NCBI GenBank assembly: GCA_900708905.1
Contig: CAADRB010000069.1
Coordinates: 347,606-411,605, forward strand
DNA length: 64,000 nt
Source of the DNA: Hymenolepis diminuta
Lineage: Eukaryota > Platyhelminthes > Cestoda > Cyclophyllidea > Hymenolepididae
Reading direction: 5' to 3'
Positions 44,301 to 56,172 of the stretch are shown piece by piece. The notes below the pieces were generated by a model that did no database searches, was not told the DNA's origin, and saw nothing but the letters and a program-made list of their open reading frames with translations. The position numbers and the translations under genes are program-made. Each line of letters opens with the position of its first letter. Positions within the stretch are counted from its first letter, which is position 1.

Positions 44301-45599
44301 CAGACTAATGAATTGCGTCTTCGCCTCACTACCACTGAAGAACAGTTAAATGAAGCTCGAAAAAATCTTTCTGTGCTTAAGAATCGAGGAGGTAAGTTGA
44401 GATTACAGTCTGAGTATGTTCATTTGAAGACGGTCATTTAATTGGATCTTGTTATTTTAGGGGAAACTTCTGCACTTAATGGTCATACGGATCCTGAATT
44501 GGTTAAAGAGGTTGCCGAATTAAAATCGCAGCTTGGCAATGCGAAAGAAACCATTACCAATTTGGAGGGAGCCGAGTCAGAATTAAGTGAACTAAAGACT
44601 AAATATGACGCCTTGATTGTGCAGCTCAAATCAGTAAAACAAAATACTTCAGTAAATGTAAGTTTTATATATTCACCTGCTCGTGATCGAATTTGATTAA
44701 TAATCTTTCTTTTTCTTTAGAATTCAACTGACTCAGAACGCCTCTCTCAGTTGTTATCCGATTTGAAAAAGGAGCAGGAGTCATCTGCTGCTTCCGCTGA
44801 ACGTGTCAGCCAATTAACTAAACAGTTGGCTGAGTTGGAGACAACATTGAGTGAGACCCGTCAGCGCTTGAATGGAGTCATGAGTGAGAACCGAAGAAAC
44901 GATTTGGAGCATGCTGCTGGTTGTCAAGATGCTCCGATTTCTCCTCCCACCAAACGTGCAAGACGCAGTACTCGTTCAAGTAGCAATCCTACTTCGCAGG
45001 TAAATAGTCAATTTTGTGCCTTATCTCCCTTTTGTAAGTTAGCAACTTTTCTCCGTTTGATGAACGGTGTGTTTGTTAAAGGAAAAACGAGTGACTCGAA
45101 GCCGATCCGAGTCTGTGGTAAGCCCCTCACGTTAACAGATCGTTAATTGCACTTTGTTCGGCTTTCTCATTTTGTTCTTATCAATTTTGTTAAGGTAAAA
45201 TTATAGTTGTTTTTGGCTTTTTAGGACTGTACTTCCTGCACAGAATTGAAACGGCAGGTCGACTCTTTGGAGTCTGATCTTGCTGAGGCAAATACGAAGA
45301 TCGAAAGCTCCGTCTTTGAGGTTCGTTTTCATTTCACAACTCTTATACTGAGTAAAATCATTCGAGTCTGAATGTGCCTATTTATCCAACTTTAGTTGCA
45401 GGAATTGCGAACTAAATTGATCGCGGCAAGTGAAGAAGCCTCTAAACTTCGCCTGGAAATCACGTCTCTTCATGAAAAGTTGGCTGCTGGAAATACAAGT
45501 CTTAAGAAATTGCGCCACACTGCTTACGCCTTCTTGGAGGATACCTCTGATCCGGTCTTGGGCGAACAGTTACGTCAACAACTCACTACTGTGGAGTAG
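41390..45599 (+). CDS. Long coiled-coil protein, family unknown
   Basis: Fourteen exons: 41390-41439, 41509-41791, 41827-42038, 42084-42246, 42287-42394, 42433-42627, 43228-43536, 43608-43769, 44115-44391, 44461-44657, 44721-44999, 45082-45117, 45225-45320, 45396-45599. All phases agree, giving 856 residues. Nearly the whole chain shows heptad spacing with many Glu, Lys, Leu and Arg, typical of a rod. One break near residue 274 reads LIGPALPPWLLEEKKPDP. A Ser-rich basic patch at about 728-740 (PPTKRARRSTRSSS) looks like a nuclear localisation signal, followed by a 12-residue microexon (EKRVTRSRSESV) and a CTSC motif at 759-762. A nuclear or chromosome-associated structural role is a guess. 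Four of its introns are only 35-45 nt. AATAAA at 45672 ends the transcript, and an NDUFAF2-like gene begins 261 nt after the stop. Confidence 0.88.
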
Positions 45600-45671
45600 A
45601 GGAGTCGATATAATACAAGTAGCACCGTATACCTGGCATTTGTGTGTTTATGACTGTGTTTATACTTCCTA

Positions 45672-45677
45672 AATAAA
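45672..45677 (+). terminator. Poly(A) signal of the coiled-coil gene
   Basis: AATAAA, 73 nt after the stop codon and 183 nt before the splice acceptor of the next gene. Confidence 0.65.
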
Positions 45678-45847
45678 ATATGATCTTATGTGAATTCCCC
45701 ACTCCAACCTTGCACCCATTTTGTGTAAAATATTTTTGATGAAGTAAATGTTCGCATCTATTTGACCTCGTTTTCTTATTTCTAATTTGGTGTTTGACAG
45801 AGTAGCTAAATGTGTAAAAGATGCACTTAAAATGGAAACTAAGATTG

Positions 45848-45860
45848 GTTTTTTTTCTAG
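45848..45860 (+). promoter_or_regulatory. Probable spliced-leader trans-splice acceptor
   Basis: A T-rich tract (ggttttttttctag) ends in AG at 45859-45860. It precedes the NDUFAF2-like reading, and the space back to the previous gene's poly(A) signal has no obvious promoter. In flatworms and nematodes this arrangement marks the 5' end of a downstream operon gene. A cis-spliced 5' UTR intron is the alternative. Confidence 0.5.
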
Positions 45861-47710
45861 GCAACTAGACGGTTCTTGAGTTTTTCGACGGGGTATGTTA
45901 CGTCTCGGCAGAATGTGATGTGTGTGCCTACAGCGCAAATCAGTTTCTGGAATCGAATGCAGATTGCCTTGGGAATTCTGGGAAAGCCAGTAGATAAAGA
46001 CGAGGGACGTTTGGTGGGTATTGACAAAATGGGGAATCGGTATTTTGAAGAGGATCCTGACAGGGAAAGCTTGGTACCACATCGTGCCAATAAATCGAAG
46101 AGGTACTATCTACTGCCCGGTCAGGTTAGCGTTGAGGACTCGTGGCTCCAAATGAATGCCGGTTAGTTTAAAATCCCAAGCTTTCACTTCAATAACCTCA
46201 CATTACGTAGACTAATTGATCTTTTTCGTTTTGCATTTGTATAAATTATTAAATTCACGAATTTTGATAAAACTGGGGATCCTGCTAGGCTACACACCTT
46301 GGTGATTGTATTCATAATTAAGCAGATTATTGGTTTTTGAATTTAGATTAATTATGGAAGCTTGAATTCTGTCGCCATAAGCACCAGGATTTCGACAATA
46401 GGTATTGCAGTTTTTAAATGGTTTCTTGGTGTTGGTAATTATTTTCCGCTGAATGTTTTGATGACTAATTTTTAGAAAATAAAAGTGCTTGATTTAACTT
46501 GCGCTTACCAATACTACTAAATTGTGGTGGTTGTCAAGCCAACTTAAATGGAAACAAAGCGGACACCCGCCTAGTTAAGAAAAATCAATTTTGGAATTGC
46601 TTAGGAATGACTTGTATTTATTTTTTTTTTGTTTCTTTTTCATTTAGAAATGCCTCGTTTGCCGAGTGAATGGGACTCCTGGTTGCGTCATAGACGTGCT
46701 GATCCACCAACGGAAGAAGAGATTGCTAGAAACGCGGCAGCCGCTGAAATGCGAGCTATTAAGGGCCGTGAGTTTGAGGTGAGTATCCTCTGTCTTCACT
46801 GTTTCTATTCCTTCGTCAGATGGGATTAGTTCCATAAATGATCTGTTTCAAGGATGCCATATGTTCGCGTTGTATTTTTTCTACTCGCTACTTCATTATT
46901 GGGAAAAATTATACTTGAATTTAAGTTTGGAAATTTGGTAACCTTCACAGCATTTAGTTTGGTAATCTCAGATCTTTCATCTTCATCGCCATTACAAAAT
47001 CCACTTTCTCTTCGCACTCATTCCACTTTAGGTCTTTCAGTTCCTTTATACTTCTAAAGATGTGTGGTCTACTGGTGAGGTTTTGTTCGCTGCGTTATTC
47101 CTAATGGGTATCGATTTCCAATCAGTATTGATTTATCTCACGCCTGTCGCTATATAAACAGCAAATTACCATTCGTTAAAGTACGTAAATACCTACTGAC
47201 ATGATCTGCTTCTCTGTAGGACACTATAACCGACCCAACCAAAACATTAGAACAAGAAGCGCATTTTCGTATTGATAGGTCAGTTCATCTTATCCGTCAT
47301 TCACAACCGTAAGGTAAATAAATTCGTTTGAATAAAAGGGAATCAAGAAGTTGAAGATAGTGAATCTTACATATTTTTGGGGAAAATATTATTTTCTTAT
47401 AAGTAGTACCCACGAAAGGTCTGTAACAGTTTGTCTATTCGGTCTGGTGTGTTTATAGTTCGATTTTTTGAGTACTCTATGTTTAAATTAATTTTAGGAA
47501 TAAAATTAAAATAACTTTTAGTCCTTTCTCAATTAGGAAAAATTCAGGGAGGAGCTGAGACAAAGGGCAGCGAAAGCCGGCGAAGATTCGTCCTTCAAAC
47601 CGTTGTCACCATCAAAAACTTCAACACCTAAATCATCATCCCAAAACAAGGAAGACATTCCTTTTCCCCATCACCCTGGTCTAGAAGTCTCTCCAGGAGA
47701 AAACCGTTAA
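45861..47710 (+). CDS. NDUFAF2: Complex I assembly factor NDUFAF2-like
   Basis: Mitochondrial chaperone of the NDUFA12/B17.2-like family that helps assemble respiratory complex I. Exons: 45861-46161, 46648-46778, 47537-47710. Family blocks are GRLVGIDKMGNRYFE, then LPSEWDSWLRHRRADPPTEEEI, followed by a short helix (EKFREELRQRAAK) and a Ser/Pro-rich tail. The conventional start is ATG at 45918 (182 residues). The frame is however open from the splice acceptor at 45860, and that extra stretch reads ATRRFLSFSTGYVTSRQNV: basic, hydroxylated and free of acids, like a mitochondrial targeting sequence. If a spliced leader ending in AUG joins here, the AUG is in frame and yields 202 residues. Two upstream ATGs (45895, 45913) in another frame end at a TGA overlapping the 45918 start. 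Confidence 0.9.
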
Positions 47711-50700
47711 TTATTGCAATATCGTTGTGTATATTTTCAGAACGATCTGTAGTTTTCATCTTTTGCATACATGTGAACTTCATATTTATCACTGATTATT
47801 TTGACCTTCTTTGGTTATTCCTTATTTGTTCGCAGCTGCGTAAATGTGTCGTAAGATAGGTTTCTAAATATATTTAGTAAATTGTTGTCACTGCTTTGTT
47901 GCTTGCGGTGAATTTGATCTTTCACAACTGTGTACTGAACTTGAGTCAATTGTAGTTGTTAAGTACACTGTCACTAGGTCATTTATGCATACTTTAACGA
48001 GAAGAAATCATAACTTGAACGACAACACGCCTGATGTTCCGCTGGTTGATTCACTTTTCCTCCTGTTAACTACCTAGAAATGCACAGCGTCAAATGTTTT
48101 CATTAAATAAATTTGCGTTTGTTTCATTATTACGTCAGCGGTAAAAATGTTCGTGTCGAAGAAATGAGTATCAAAGGGAATGCATTGCTTACTTTCGATA
48201 ATTTACTTTTATGTGAGAAGGGGAGGTGGAATTTGTAAATTTCCAATCTGAAAAATTTGATCTTTGCTTAGTTTGGGTTAATTTGGAGGCTAGTAAATTT
48301 TTCACTGCAGTTGACCATACATGTTCAAAAATTTTCGTAGTCTTAACCATTAACCATTTCTAACTTACTTGATAGGAGAAGAAAGTGCTTATATGAAAAG
48401 TTTGTAAATTGGAGCAGTTGTGTCTATTCCATCTGCACAGTTAATGAGCAGTTAGTTCATCTTATTAGCATTGGAAAGCCGATTTGAATATTTGCGGTGT
48501 ACCTAGCAAAATTCACAGGTGCTGAGTTGTCGATTGTGGTTTTTCTACACGAGGGCATAGATTACCAATCACGCCAATGCTGCAACTGTTGGCTAACTAG
48601 GTAGCTAATAATGTTCTGCTGATCTAAATTCATTTTCTTGATAAAGTGGACTGGTGCTGTGATGTGAGCTACAGATCTACTCCTTCATTCTGAGTCCGAG
48701 TAATCCGTATAATCACAGTTGACACCCCTTCTTGTATCAGTGACAGCTTATCATTTTTTTAAAAAGCAGTCGACTTTTAGATACGATTCTGGAGCCCAAG
48801 ACATGCTGATCACTCTCATCCATTTTTTTGTGCTTTTCGAATATTGTCACGGTTGATTAGTACTAGCCCTATTTTAGGTGGATACTAAAAGAAAGGTAAA
48901 TAGAAACTGGTCTTAGATACTGATTGAAAGTATTATTCTGTATTTTGGGTCCAGAGATATCGATTATATAACAAATAGGTCTGATTCAATACAAGTGTGG
49001 TAAAAATGCTAATGTCAAAGACCATAGCGACAAGCCACACAAGCAAATGATTTTGGCAAATATGATTGTATGATATGATAATATGATTCAAAATTATGTC
49101 TATTTAAAATAACCACAGTTTGATGTCCCAGAGTGTATACATTAAAGCAACTGCAACTTTGTAACAAACATATTACATTGCCAATTTTCTTAAATTCACG
49201 ACTTTTATTAAATGAGCTGTAGTGTTGTGATAACATCACTTTTCGTACTTAATTGTGTTGAGTTTGATTACAAAAATAAGGACACGATTTTATTCTTTTC
49301 AAACTCCATTTCAACTACCATAGATACTGGTAAATTAATTAAATGGATACATAAATATGATTGACAAAATTTTCCATCACATGCATCACACCTGTTTATG
49401 ATAACCTGAAACTGAATATACCAGGTAATCCAATCAGGAATTCTAAGGCTTCATGTTAAGGAAAGTTTGATAAAATTAACCGTAGGCCCAAATACTAGTA
49501 CAGTGATATTCCTGAAAAAAATTCTTGGGAGGGTTAGTTTACAAATTAAAGTAGAAATCAGACCAATAAGATGCCTTCAATTTTACTACACCATTTCCTC
49601 AATAATGCCAAAGGCAGCTGAAACCGACGGTAGTATTATTAATATTTTCCACAGTAATACAAATAACTTCACAATGTTTCTATTGTGGAAAGCAACTGAC
49701 ATCGAATAGCAGTAAATCCAATCAATAATAAAGGAGAGGGGATCAAAACGATGGAGAGCAACGTCAACGTATCAAAGAGTCCTATTTCACTTGATTTTTG
49801 AACTCAAGGTGTGCAATGTTTACTAAATGGTCAGTTCACGTTTCAAAATTCGAATCTCATTGTTCGTCCCCTGGATTTCAGCAAATGGTTGTTTACGATG
49901 TTCAGTGCTTTTTGAAAGAAGAGTCAGTCTTTTCATTTCGGTTCATTTTTTTCAGTGATTGAGAAGGCAGATGATTTCATAAGATATTCCGCAGCTTACA
50001 GTTTTAAACTTGTAGAGATAAGATCCCGCCAGCGTAGCGTTGATTGTATTTAATGACTAAGGTTTTGGCAACTAGCCGTAGTGAGCAATAAACCTTCTCC
50101 ACTCAATGCTTTCTTTGTTATTGGTACTTTGGACATAGTCTGGCCGATTATGGGGCAAATTTATACTAGAGGACTCTGCTAGAGTCTGTTTGAACTACTT
50201 AGGAGGATTACTGAGGTTTAGCATCCGCTACAAGCTCCATGAGCTGTGTTCACTCGAGGTGAACTCCTCACCAACGGTATTATTCAGTTTGCCCCAAACA
50301 TTTGCTAGAATGCATTATTTAGTGTTTTGAAAACCCAACTTGCTGATTTAATCTTATTTATTTTACGACTATGCTCAATTTTTTGCTCTGTTAAATGAAT
50401 ATGAGACCTGGTTATTTACACCTCTAAATTTGAGAAAACATGTTAAAAACTTTTTTATTTTCAGCAACTTATGAAATATCGAGTTCAACAGTAAACACGT
50501 TCATAAAACATCCGCCGCTGTTTGCGCAGGAGTTTTCATTTTTGAGCTTACAGATTTTCTTTTATGAATGATCTCATGTTTCCTGAAAAATAATATGTTC
50601 ATCAAACGCCAATTGTTTTATAAAACAGTTCGTAAAAAAAACAATTTAATATAAGGTAGCGAAATTTTAAAAGTGCTACTAGAGGAACTCACAATTTATT

Positions 50701-50954
50701 ATTTTACTTTTCGAATTTTCAGCAGATTTGCGTCTTTCTAACGTTTGTTCTTCTGGTAGAGTAACGAGTATTTGCTGAAAGTGAATAATACTGGAAATCA
50801 ACAACAGTTTTTGCACTTTATAATAATTCGGTTGCGATTGTGATTGAACGTAACAAATGTAAGAGGCGTAGTTTAAATAAGCCATTATTAAAAAAAAGCC
50901 AAGTTAATGGGTGGGCATAAAGTCTACAAGATGTATGAAAGACTGAAAAGTGGA
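47711..50954. other. Intergenic between convergent genes
   Basis: About 3.2 kb between the 3' ends of the NDUFAF2-like (+) and NSUN7-like (-) genes. It holds a diverged repeat fragment at 49737-49930. Short open frames here lack coding character. Confidence 0.6.
49737..49930 (+). repeat. Dispersed repeat, copy 2 (partner at 5256)
   Basis: Collinear, diverged similarity to 5256-5440: GTATCAAA, TTCACTTGATTTTTGA, CAGCAAATG and GATGTTCAGTGCTTTTTG in the same order. Probably remains of the same transposon family as the 4.0-5.3 kb element. Confidence 0.45.
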
Positions 50955-53900
50955 CTAAGAAGCATATACTTTACAAAGTTGAGAGTAAATGACCATCTTC
51001 CTACGTTCGTCACAGTCCTCTAAGAGATCATAGGGATTTGGTTGAACATATCTCATATCACAGACAGTGGTCTGTTCTTCCATGTTGGTCCACGCTCTGC
51101 GCCACATTAATCTGTGTACCGATATTCGTGCATTCCACCTATAATTCTTCAGGTGCTGGTCGGCACAAAACATGGCCTAACTCTTATGCAGATAAGCAGT
51201 TTCACTCATTTGCAGCTGGGATCATGACGGGCACAGATAATGCTCAAGATAATGTCTATCTTCGTTAATCGAATTGACGTGTTGGCTGGTCAATGTGTTT
51301 CTAACCATTAATTACCATTTATTCCAGTTCCTAATCCTATTTAAATTTCGTTCTTGCAAGCAAAGAAGTATCTGGCCGGAATTCTCATCCTCGGTAATTT
51401 TTGAAGACAATCATCATTGTCGCCGCTAGAACTAAAGTGGTCACCGGGGCTAGCCGACTTAGGTGATTAGAGCCTGCTCACAAAGGCATGAAAGACTGAT
51501 TTTTAATCCATCCTACATGCTAATTTAAGTAATTATTTGAAGAAATATAAAGAATAATTCACCTCTTTCTTGAGACAAGCGATAAAGAATCCATTGTAAT
51601 TCTTTGTAGATTTAAATTTAATGCATCCCGAAGGAGTAACGATGGGAGAGGAACTAAATGAAATATTAAGACTCTGATCAACGCCTCTAATACTCGGTAT
51701 GTCAGTCGGCAAACGAAGTACAAAACCCGGGGTTGATGCCGGTGGAAGTTTGGAGGAAGGCACTGCTGATAATATCTCCCGCTGAATTGTTCTATTGGTG
51801 TATTCCATACATTTATGCACCATTTCTTCTGTTTCTTCCGGGTCTTCTGAATGACTGATAAATATCACAGTTCTTGCTTGATTAACTAGCATTTGAGAAT
51901 ATGGTAGAAATGATCTCGTCAAATCATTGTTCAATGATTCAAATGTAGATTACTTACATCTCAAAGCATGTTTTAAATAAGCTTCGTTCTCTCTTAGCAA
52001 CGCCTGACGTTTAGTCACTTTTCGGGGATCATCGTTTCTTGTCCACATATCCTTGAGGATTGACAGGTCTATAAGTAGCAAAATGTTTTTCTTGCTAAAA
52101 AATGAAACTTAAAATATTTCCAATAATAATCTGAGAAATTTTATGCAATGGTAAAATAATAATATTAATAATGAATATGCTCAGTAGCAAATATTATCCA
52201 AACTAGCAAACAAAAATTTTTGTTTATCACCGAATTGTAGGCAAAATTACCTTCGTTTTCAAAATCAATATAGTCTATGGGGTTGACCACTCCACTTTTC
52301 ATATCCGTTGACTCGAAGATGATATGCCGAATTCCTCTGTGGCCTTCAGCATTAGGATTCAATGATAAGAAGTCATCAGTAATAAGACGTGTAGCTGGAC
52401 AGAATATTCTTTTTTAATTATACATTCTTCTATAGAAAGAAGATAAAAAATAGAGAGACCTACATTTACATCCACATTTCGCTATCAGTTTTGGATCCTC
52501 GTTCTCTTTTATTGATCTGACAATTCGAATTTTGGGTGCGGGTGATACATAGGGAAATCTATTCGTGAGCAGACTTTCTAGATGAATTCCACAAAGACTG
52601 TTTGGCTGGTTGACTAAAACCACTTCCTCCCCTGCACCAATGAAACTCATGAGACATTGCAAAACAAAGAGGTTGCTTTTGTCCTGAAATAAAATGATCA
52701 ATGAAGTTTCGAAATGAGGCATGCACAAATTTTACGTTGGCAAATTCTAGTGGGCTAAGTCATGTAGCCCAGCATGATCTTGCTATCTTGGTCATTAGAA
52801 GAAGAAATAGCAACCATTGCAACTTTATAAATCGAAAGACGGGAGTGATGCCGTCACTTAATCTTTTAAGCATGGCAAATTCGAGTGCATGATTTCTACT
52901 GCTAAGAGATGAACTTGAACAGAATGAGATTGACTTCAAAATAATACTAACCTTCGCAATTGAAAATTACACTAACTACTACTAAAATTAAAACCCTTGA
53001 AGCTAGGCTCCAACCGATTGGTCCCAAAATTTCAAGGAACGCAGTTTTTTAGGAGAAAACTGAATCTATGCAGAACTCTTGGTTTCAAGACCGAAATTCT
53101 CTAATTTGTCTTTCTTCTCCCTCGATAAGCATTGTACTGAGAGCGGCATATTCTGTATTCAAATGATATCTTAGGGACTACCTTTGTTTAACTGGAATGA
53201 ATTGAAAATATTTTACAAAAACTTTACTAGCTTAATTAGTAGGCTATTAAAAGATTCATCGCAGGGTTAAAAAGATTCTTGCAATGCTAGATTGAATTGT
53301 GATTTAGTTGCGCACGCACAATAGCATGCGGACGTATTTATCGATCACTATGTAATTATAATTATGACGTCCCGTAGTATAGTAATGAACACCTTCCCTC
53401 ACATTATGTGTTCACTTGCATTTTTCTTACAATTTTCATCCCAAGTAAAAATCTAATCCATCATAACTTTTCTTTGTTTTCTCAGTAAAATAACTTCACA
53501 AAATTCGGCCATTAAAATCACAATTAAAATATCGAAAAATGTAATTCGCTTAAATTTGTAAAATACTGAATGCTTAACACTGCAAGCACAGATTTGCACA
53601 TTGGAAAATTTCAGTGATTGTAAGTAGGTTAATTGGGAAGCTTCAAAAAATATAATGCATAGCGTAACTACGATCGTTTTAATTATACACGAAATTGTTC
53701 ACAAATCCTTTGCAACTGCCTAGTAATAGTGTCCATTTATGAATTAAAGGTAAATAATATTAAAATTCATGCATACTGAATATGTTTTGATTAGGTCTGT
53801 AAAGAGTTTGCAGCAGATATTGCACGAATAAGGCCTTGACAACACCATAGTAATTCTCATGGAGGTTCATCTAGCTGCAGACAAGTCCAATTAGCCTCTA

Positions 53901-55891
53901 GCAGAGTTCTGTAGTCAAAAATTTCGTAGATTATATCCAGAGTAGTAGTTAGTCCAATATTTTCAGAGTGGATTCTGTTCTGCTAATCACATCTAAAAAC
54001 TGCCTCATTATGTCAATTACTCTGTCATCGAGTTCACTTATGTAAATACTCTGACGTTAGGTTTCAACTCAAAATACAATTTTAATATTATTTAATTGCA
54101 GCTTTGAACTTTTAGCTAATTCCTTGAACAATCCTCTTTTCTGGTTTAGGAAAGCTCACTTGGACAATAAGAAATTGATCACGAACAATGGGAGATTCCA
54201 TAATGACAGCACGATCAGCATGATTAAAGATAAAGGCATCTGGACAGTCTTCATCATCAGCGAATTCCAAGGCAGCAGGCAAGCGTCCCCTGACACGAGT
54301 GAAATTGTTCTCCTTCAACCATGCTAGAACTATTTCAGACCTTACGAACGGAAATAAACACATATTAGATTAGATAATAAAGTCAGTGGAAGATTGCTGT
54401 CCCTAGTAAACTTTGTACTTACATTCCCAGTAGTAGGTTATACCACCCATAGAAAGGCATATTTTCGGCTTTTGATTCGGCATCGCGCCATTCTGTAGGC
54501 AGAAGGAGACGCAGAGATTTTACCTGTTCCTTGACTCTTATTCGAGCTATTGCTGCTGAAAAGTGGACGGACATTGTGACAATGGCCGCTTCCACCTCCT
54601 GTAAAAAAATACGCCGTATTAAATCTTATCTTATTTCAGTCAGGTAAAATTTAATAAGTGTGATTGTTTGCCTGCTCTTGGTAGGAACAAGATACAAATA
54701 AATCTTAAAGGTATGAACAACCTGAGCAACAACATTAAATCAACCGGTCTTCAAGTTTTAAATATGGTGGACATAACCTCTCCATGAATCTGGAAGTCAA
54801 TCTATGAAATTTTAATGTTAGGAAATCGTAGTGATTTATGCTTCTTTCATAAACATTGAAAACCCAGTGCCTCCATAATTAAAAAAGTACAACTCCTCGT
54901 GTCATGATTTCATTGCCTGCTTTGTCTAGACCCTCTCTTCCGTTTCATACCTTACTAGACTCGTTTGTGACTTCCTTTATTAGGATATTTCCCATTATTA
55001 AAACTTTTAAGAGATTTGTTTCATAGCCATGAGCATTGATATTGGTAATATCAAACCAACGATTCGCTACGAATAGTAATGTTCGATAATACAGGAGAGA
55101 TATTCAACTGAAAACGAAGCATACAATCTCATAAAAAGATTGATGACGCAGCAAAACATTATCTAGCTAAAAGGAGGGTTTGCAGTTCTCCACACGTAAT
55201 GAACACAATGGAAAATAATTGTTAAGTAAATTTTTGTAACCTGACAAATTCAAAATTCAAATGAAGTAAGAGTATTTGACTTTCTAACTTTATTATCTAC
55301 TACAATTTCCGCCCTCTTTTTCTCTTAGAATTTAATTTTTTCCAAGGTTTAGATATTTTCCAACTATTAAAGACAATATTTCTTAAATCATGACAAGTGA
55401 TCATAATTCCCCAGATTCGAAAACGAAAATTTAATGTGACCAAGATGAATGGAAAACGGCTGAAGAAATTTCCTGCCTGAAAAGCCTTAGACGTTGGAGG
55501 ATAAATAATAGTGCGATCAGCGAATCTAGGTTTCATGGACTCGGTCTCATCCCGTGGTGGTACATCTGCGTCCAAATCTGTCGAAGTCCGCGACTGAAAA
55601 TTCCGTACTGAGTAATCATATAACGTCACTAGTACTAAGTGCTCCTCTTCACGCAATTCTGGGTATTCTCCGTAAAAGCCAACATCGTCTAGAATCTTCT
55701 CAAGTACAGTACAGTCTGCGGGATGGCAAAACATAACGCATACTGATATTAATATAGGTAGTTAATAACAAGAAAAATGGGCAAAAAGGTGGAGGCTTAC
55801 ATTTCATGGTTGAGAAAGCCAAGCCATAAACCAGCTTTTTCTGTATGCTATTTGCCAAGGGAATTCTAAGAATACAGGGTTTTGCCATATT
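50955..55891 (-). CDS. NSUN7: NSUN7-like protein, catalytic cysteines lost
   Basis: Member of the NOL1/NOP2/Sun RNA m5C methyltransferase family, closest in my reading to NSUN7. Exons (minus): 55891-55801 (ATG 55888), 55715 to about 55564 (end uncertain), 54598-54423, 54340-54160, 52683-52470, 52394-52251, 52068-51958, 51885-51563, and probably 51155-50955; about 529 residues. Matching blocks are KLVYGLAFSTMKY, LVLVTLYDYSVRNFQSR, VHFSAAIARIRVK, LPFYGW-like MPFYGWYN, and GVVNPIDYI. In the motif IV position, where active enzymes have a Pro-Cys, it reads FESTDMKSGVVNP. In the motif VI position, where they have Thr-Cys, it reads VIFISHSEDPEETE. Both cysteines are thus replaced, so catalysis is unlikely and an RNA-binding or scaffold role is possible. 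The final exon is joined on phase only and could be dropped for a stop at 51533. Confidence 0.85.
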
Positions 55892-55901
55892 CTAAAATAA
55901 A
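55892..55901 (-). promoter_or_regulatory. Splice acceptor at the NSUN7 5' end
   Basis: TTTATTTTAG (minus strand) ends three bases before the first ATG (AATATGG). No 5' donor is visible in the 281 nt back to the previous gene, so it is a candidate trans-splice site. A leader AUG here would also be in frame (AUG-AAT-ATG). Confidence 0.45.
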
Positions 55902-56051
55902 TGATAATGGTTAAAAATTGCGAAATCTTAAGTAGCTGCAGTTATAAAAATTGGAGTCTAAGATTAATTTGGGACCCAAACGTTATTTTACTTGAATGCT
56001 AATTTAATAATTGTAATAAAGAACAGCGATCGGTAACTAACATAGGAATAG

Positions 56052-56057
56052 TTTATT
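56052..56057 (-). terminator. Poly(A) signal of the small upstream gene
   Basis: AATAAA on the minus strand, 116 nt after the stop at 56173 and about 160 nt before the NSUN7 acceptor. Confidence 0.55.
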
Positions 56058-56172
56058 TTGCTTCAGCTATGACTAAATACCATACAGCTCAAACTTATTG
56101 CTGGAATCTGAACATTAAAACTTTCTCTAAACCTCAGTGGAAGTACACACTTTCGAGATTCAAGAGATGGAT

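Noticed and set aside
45586..46090. Three minus-strand frames over the operon-like gap
   Set aside because: They overlap the NDUFAF2 first exon and the gap in inconsistent frames, with no splice signals or recognisable protein.
55300..55480. Extension of NSUN7 exon 2 through FILVTLNFRFRIWG to a stop
   Set aside because: Loses similarity to the family and the next exon joins in phase only from an earlier donor, although the exact donor (gtacca at 55563 or a later one) is unsettled.
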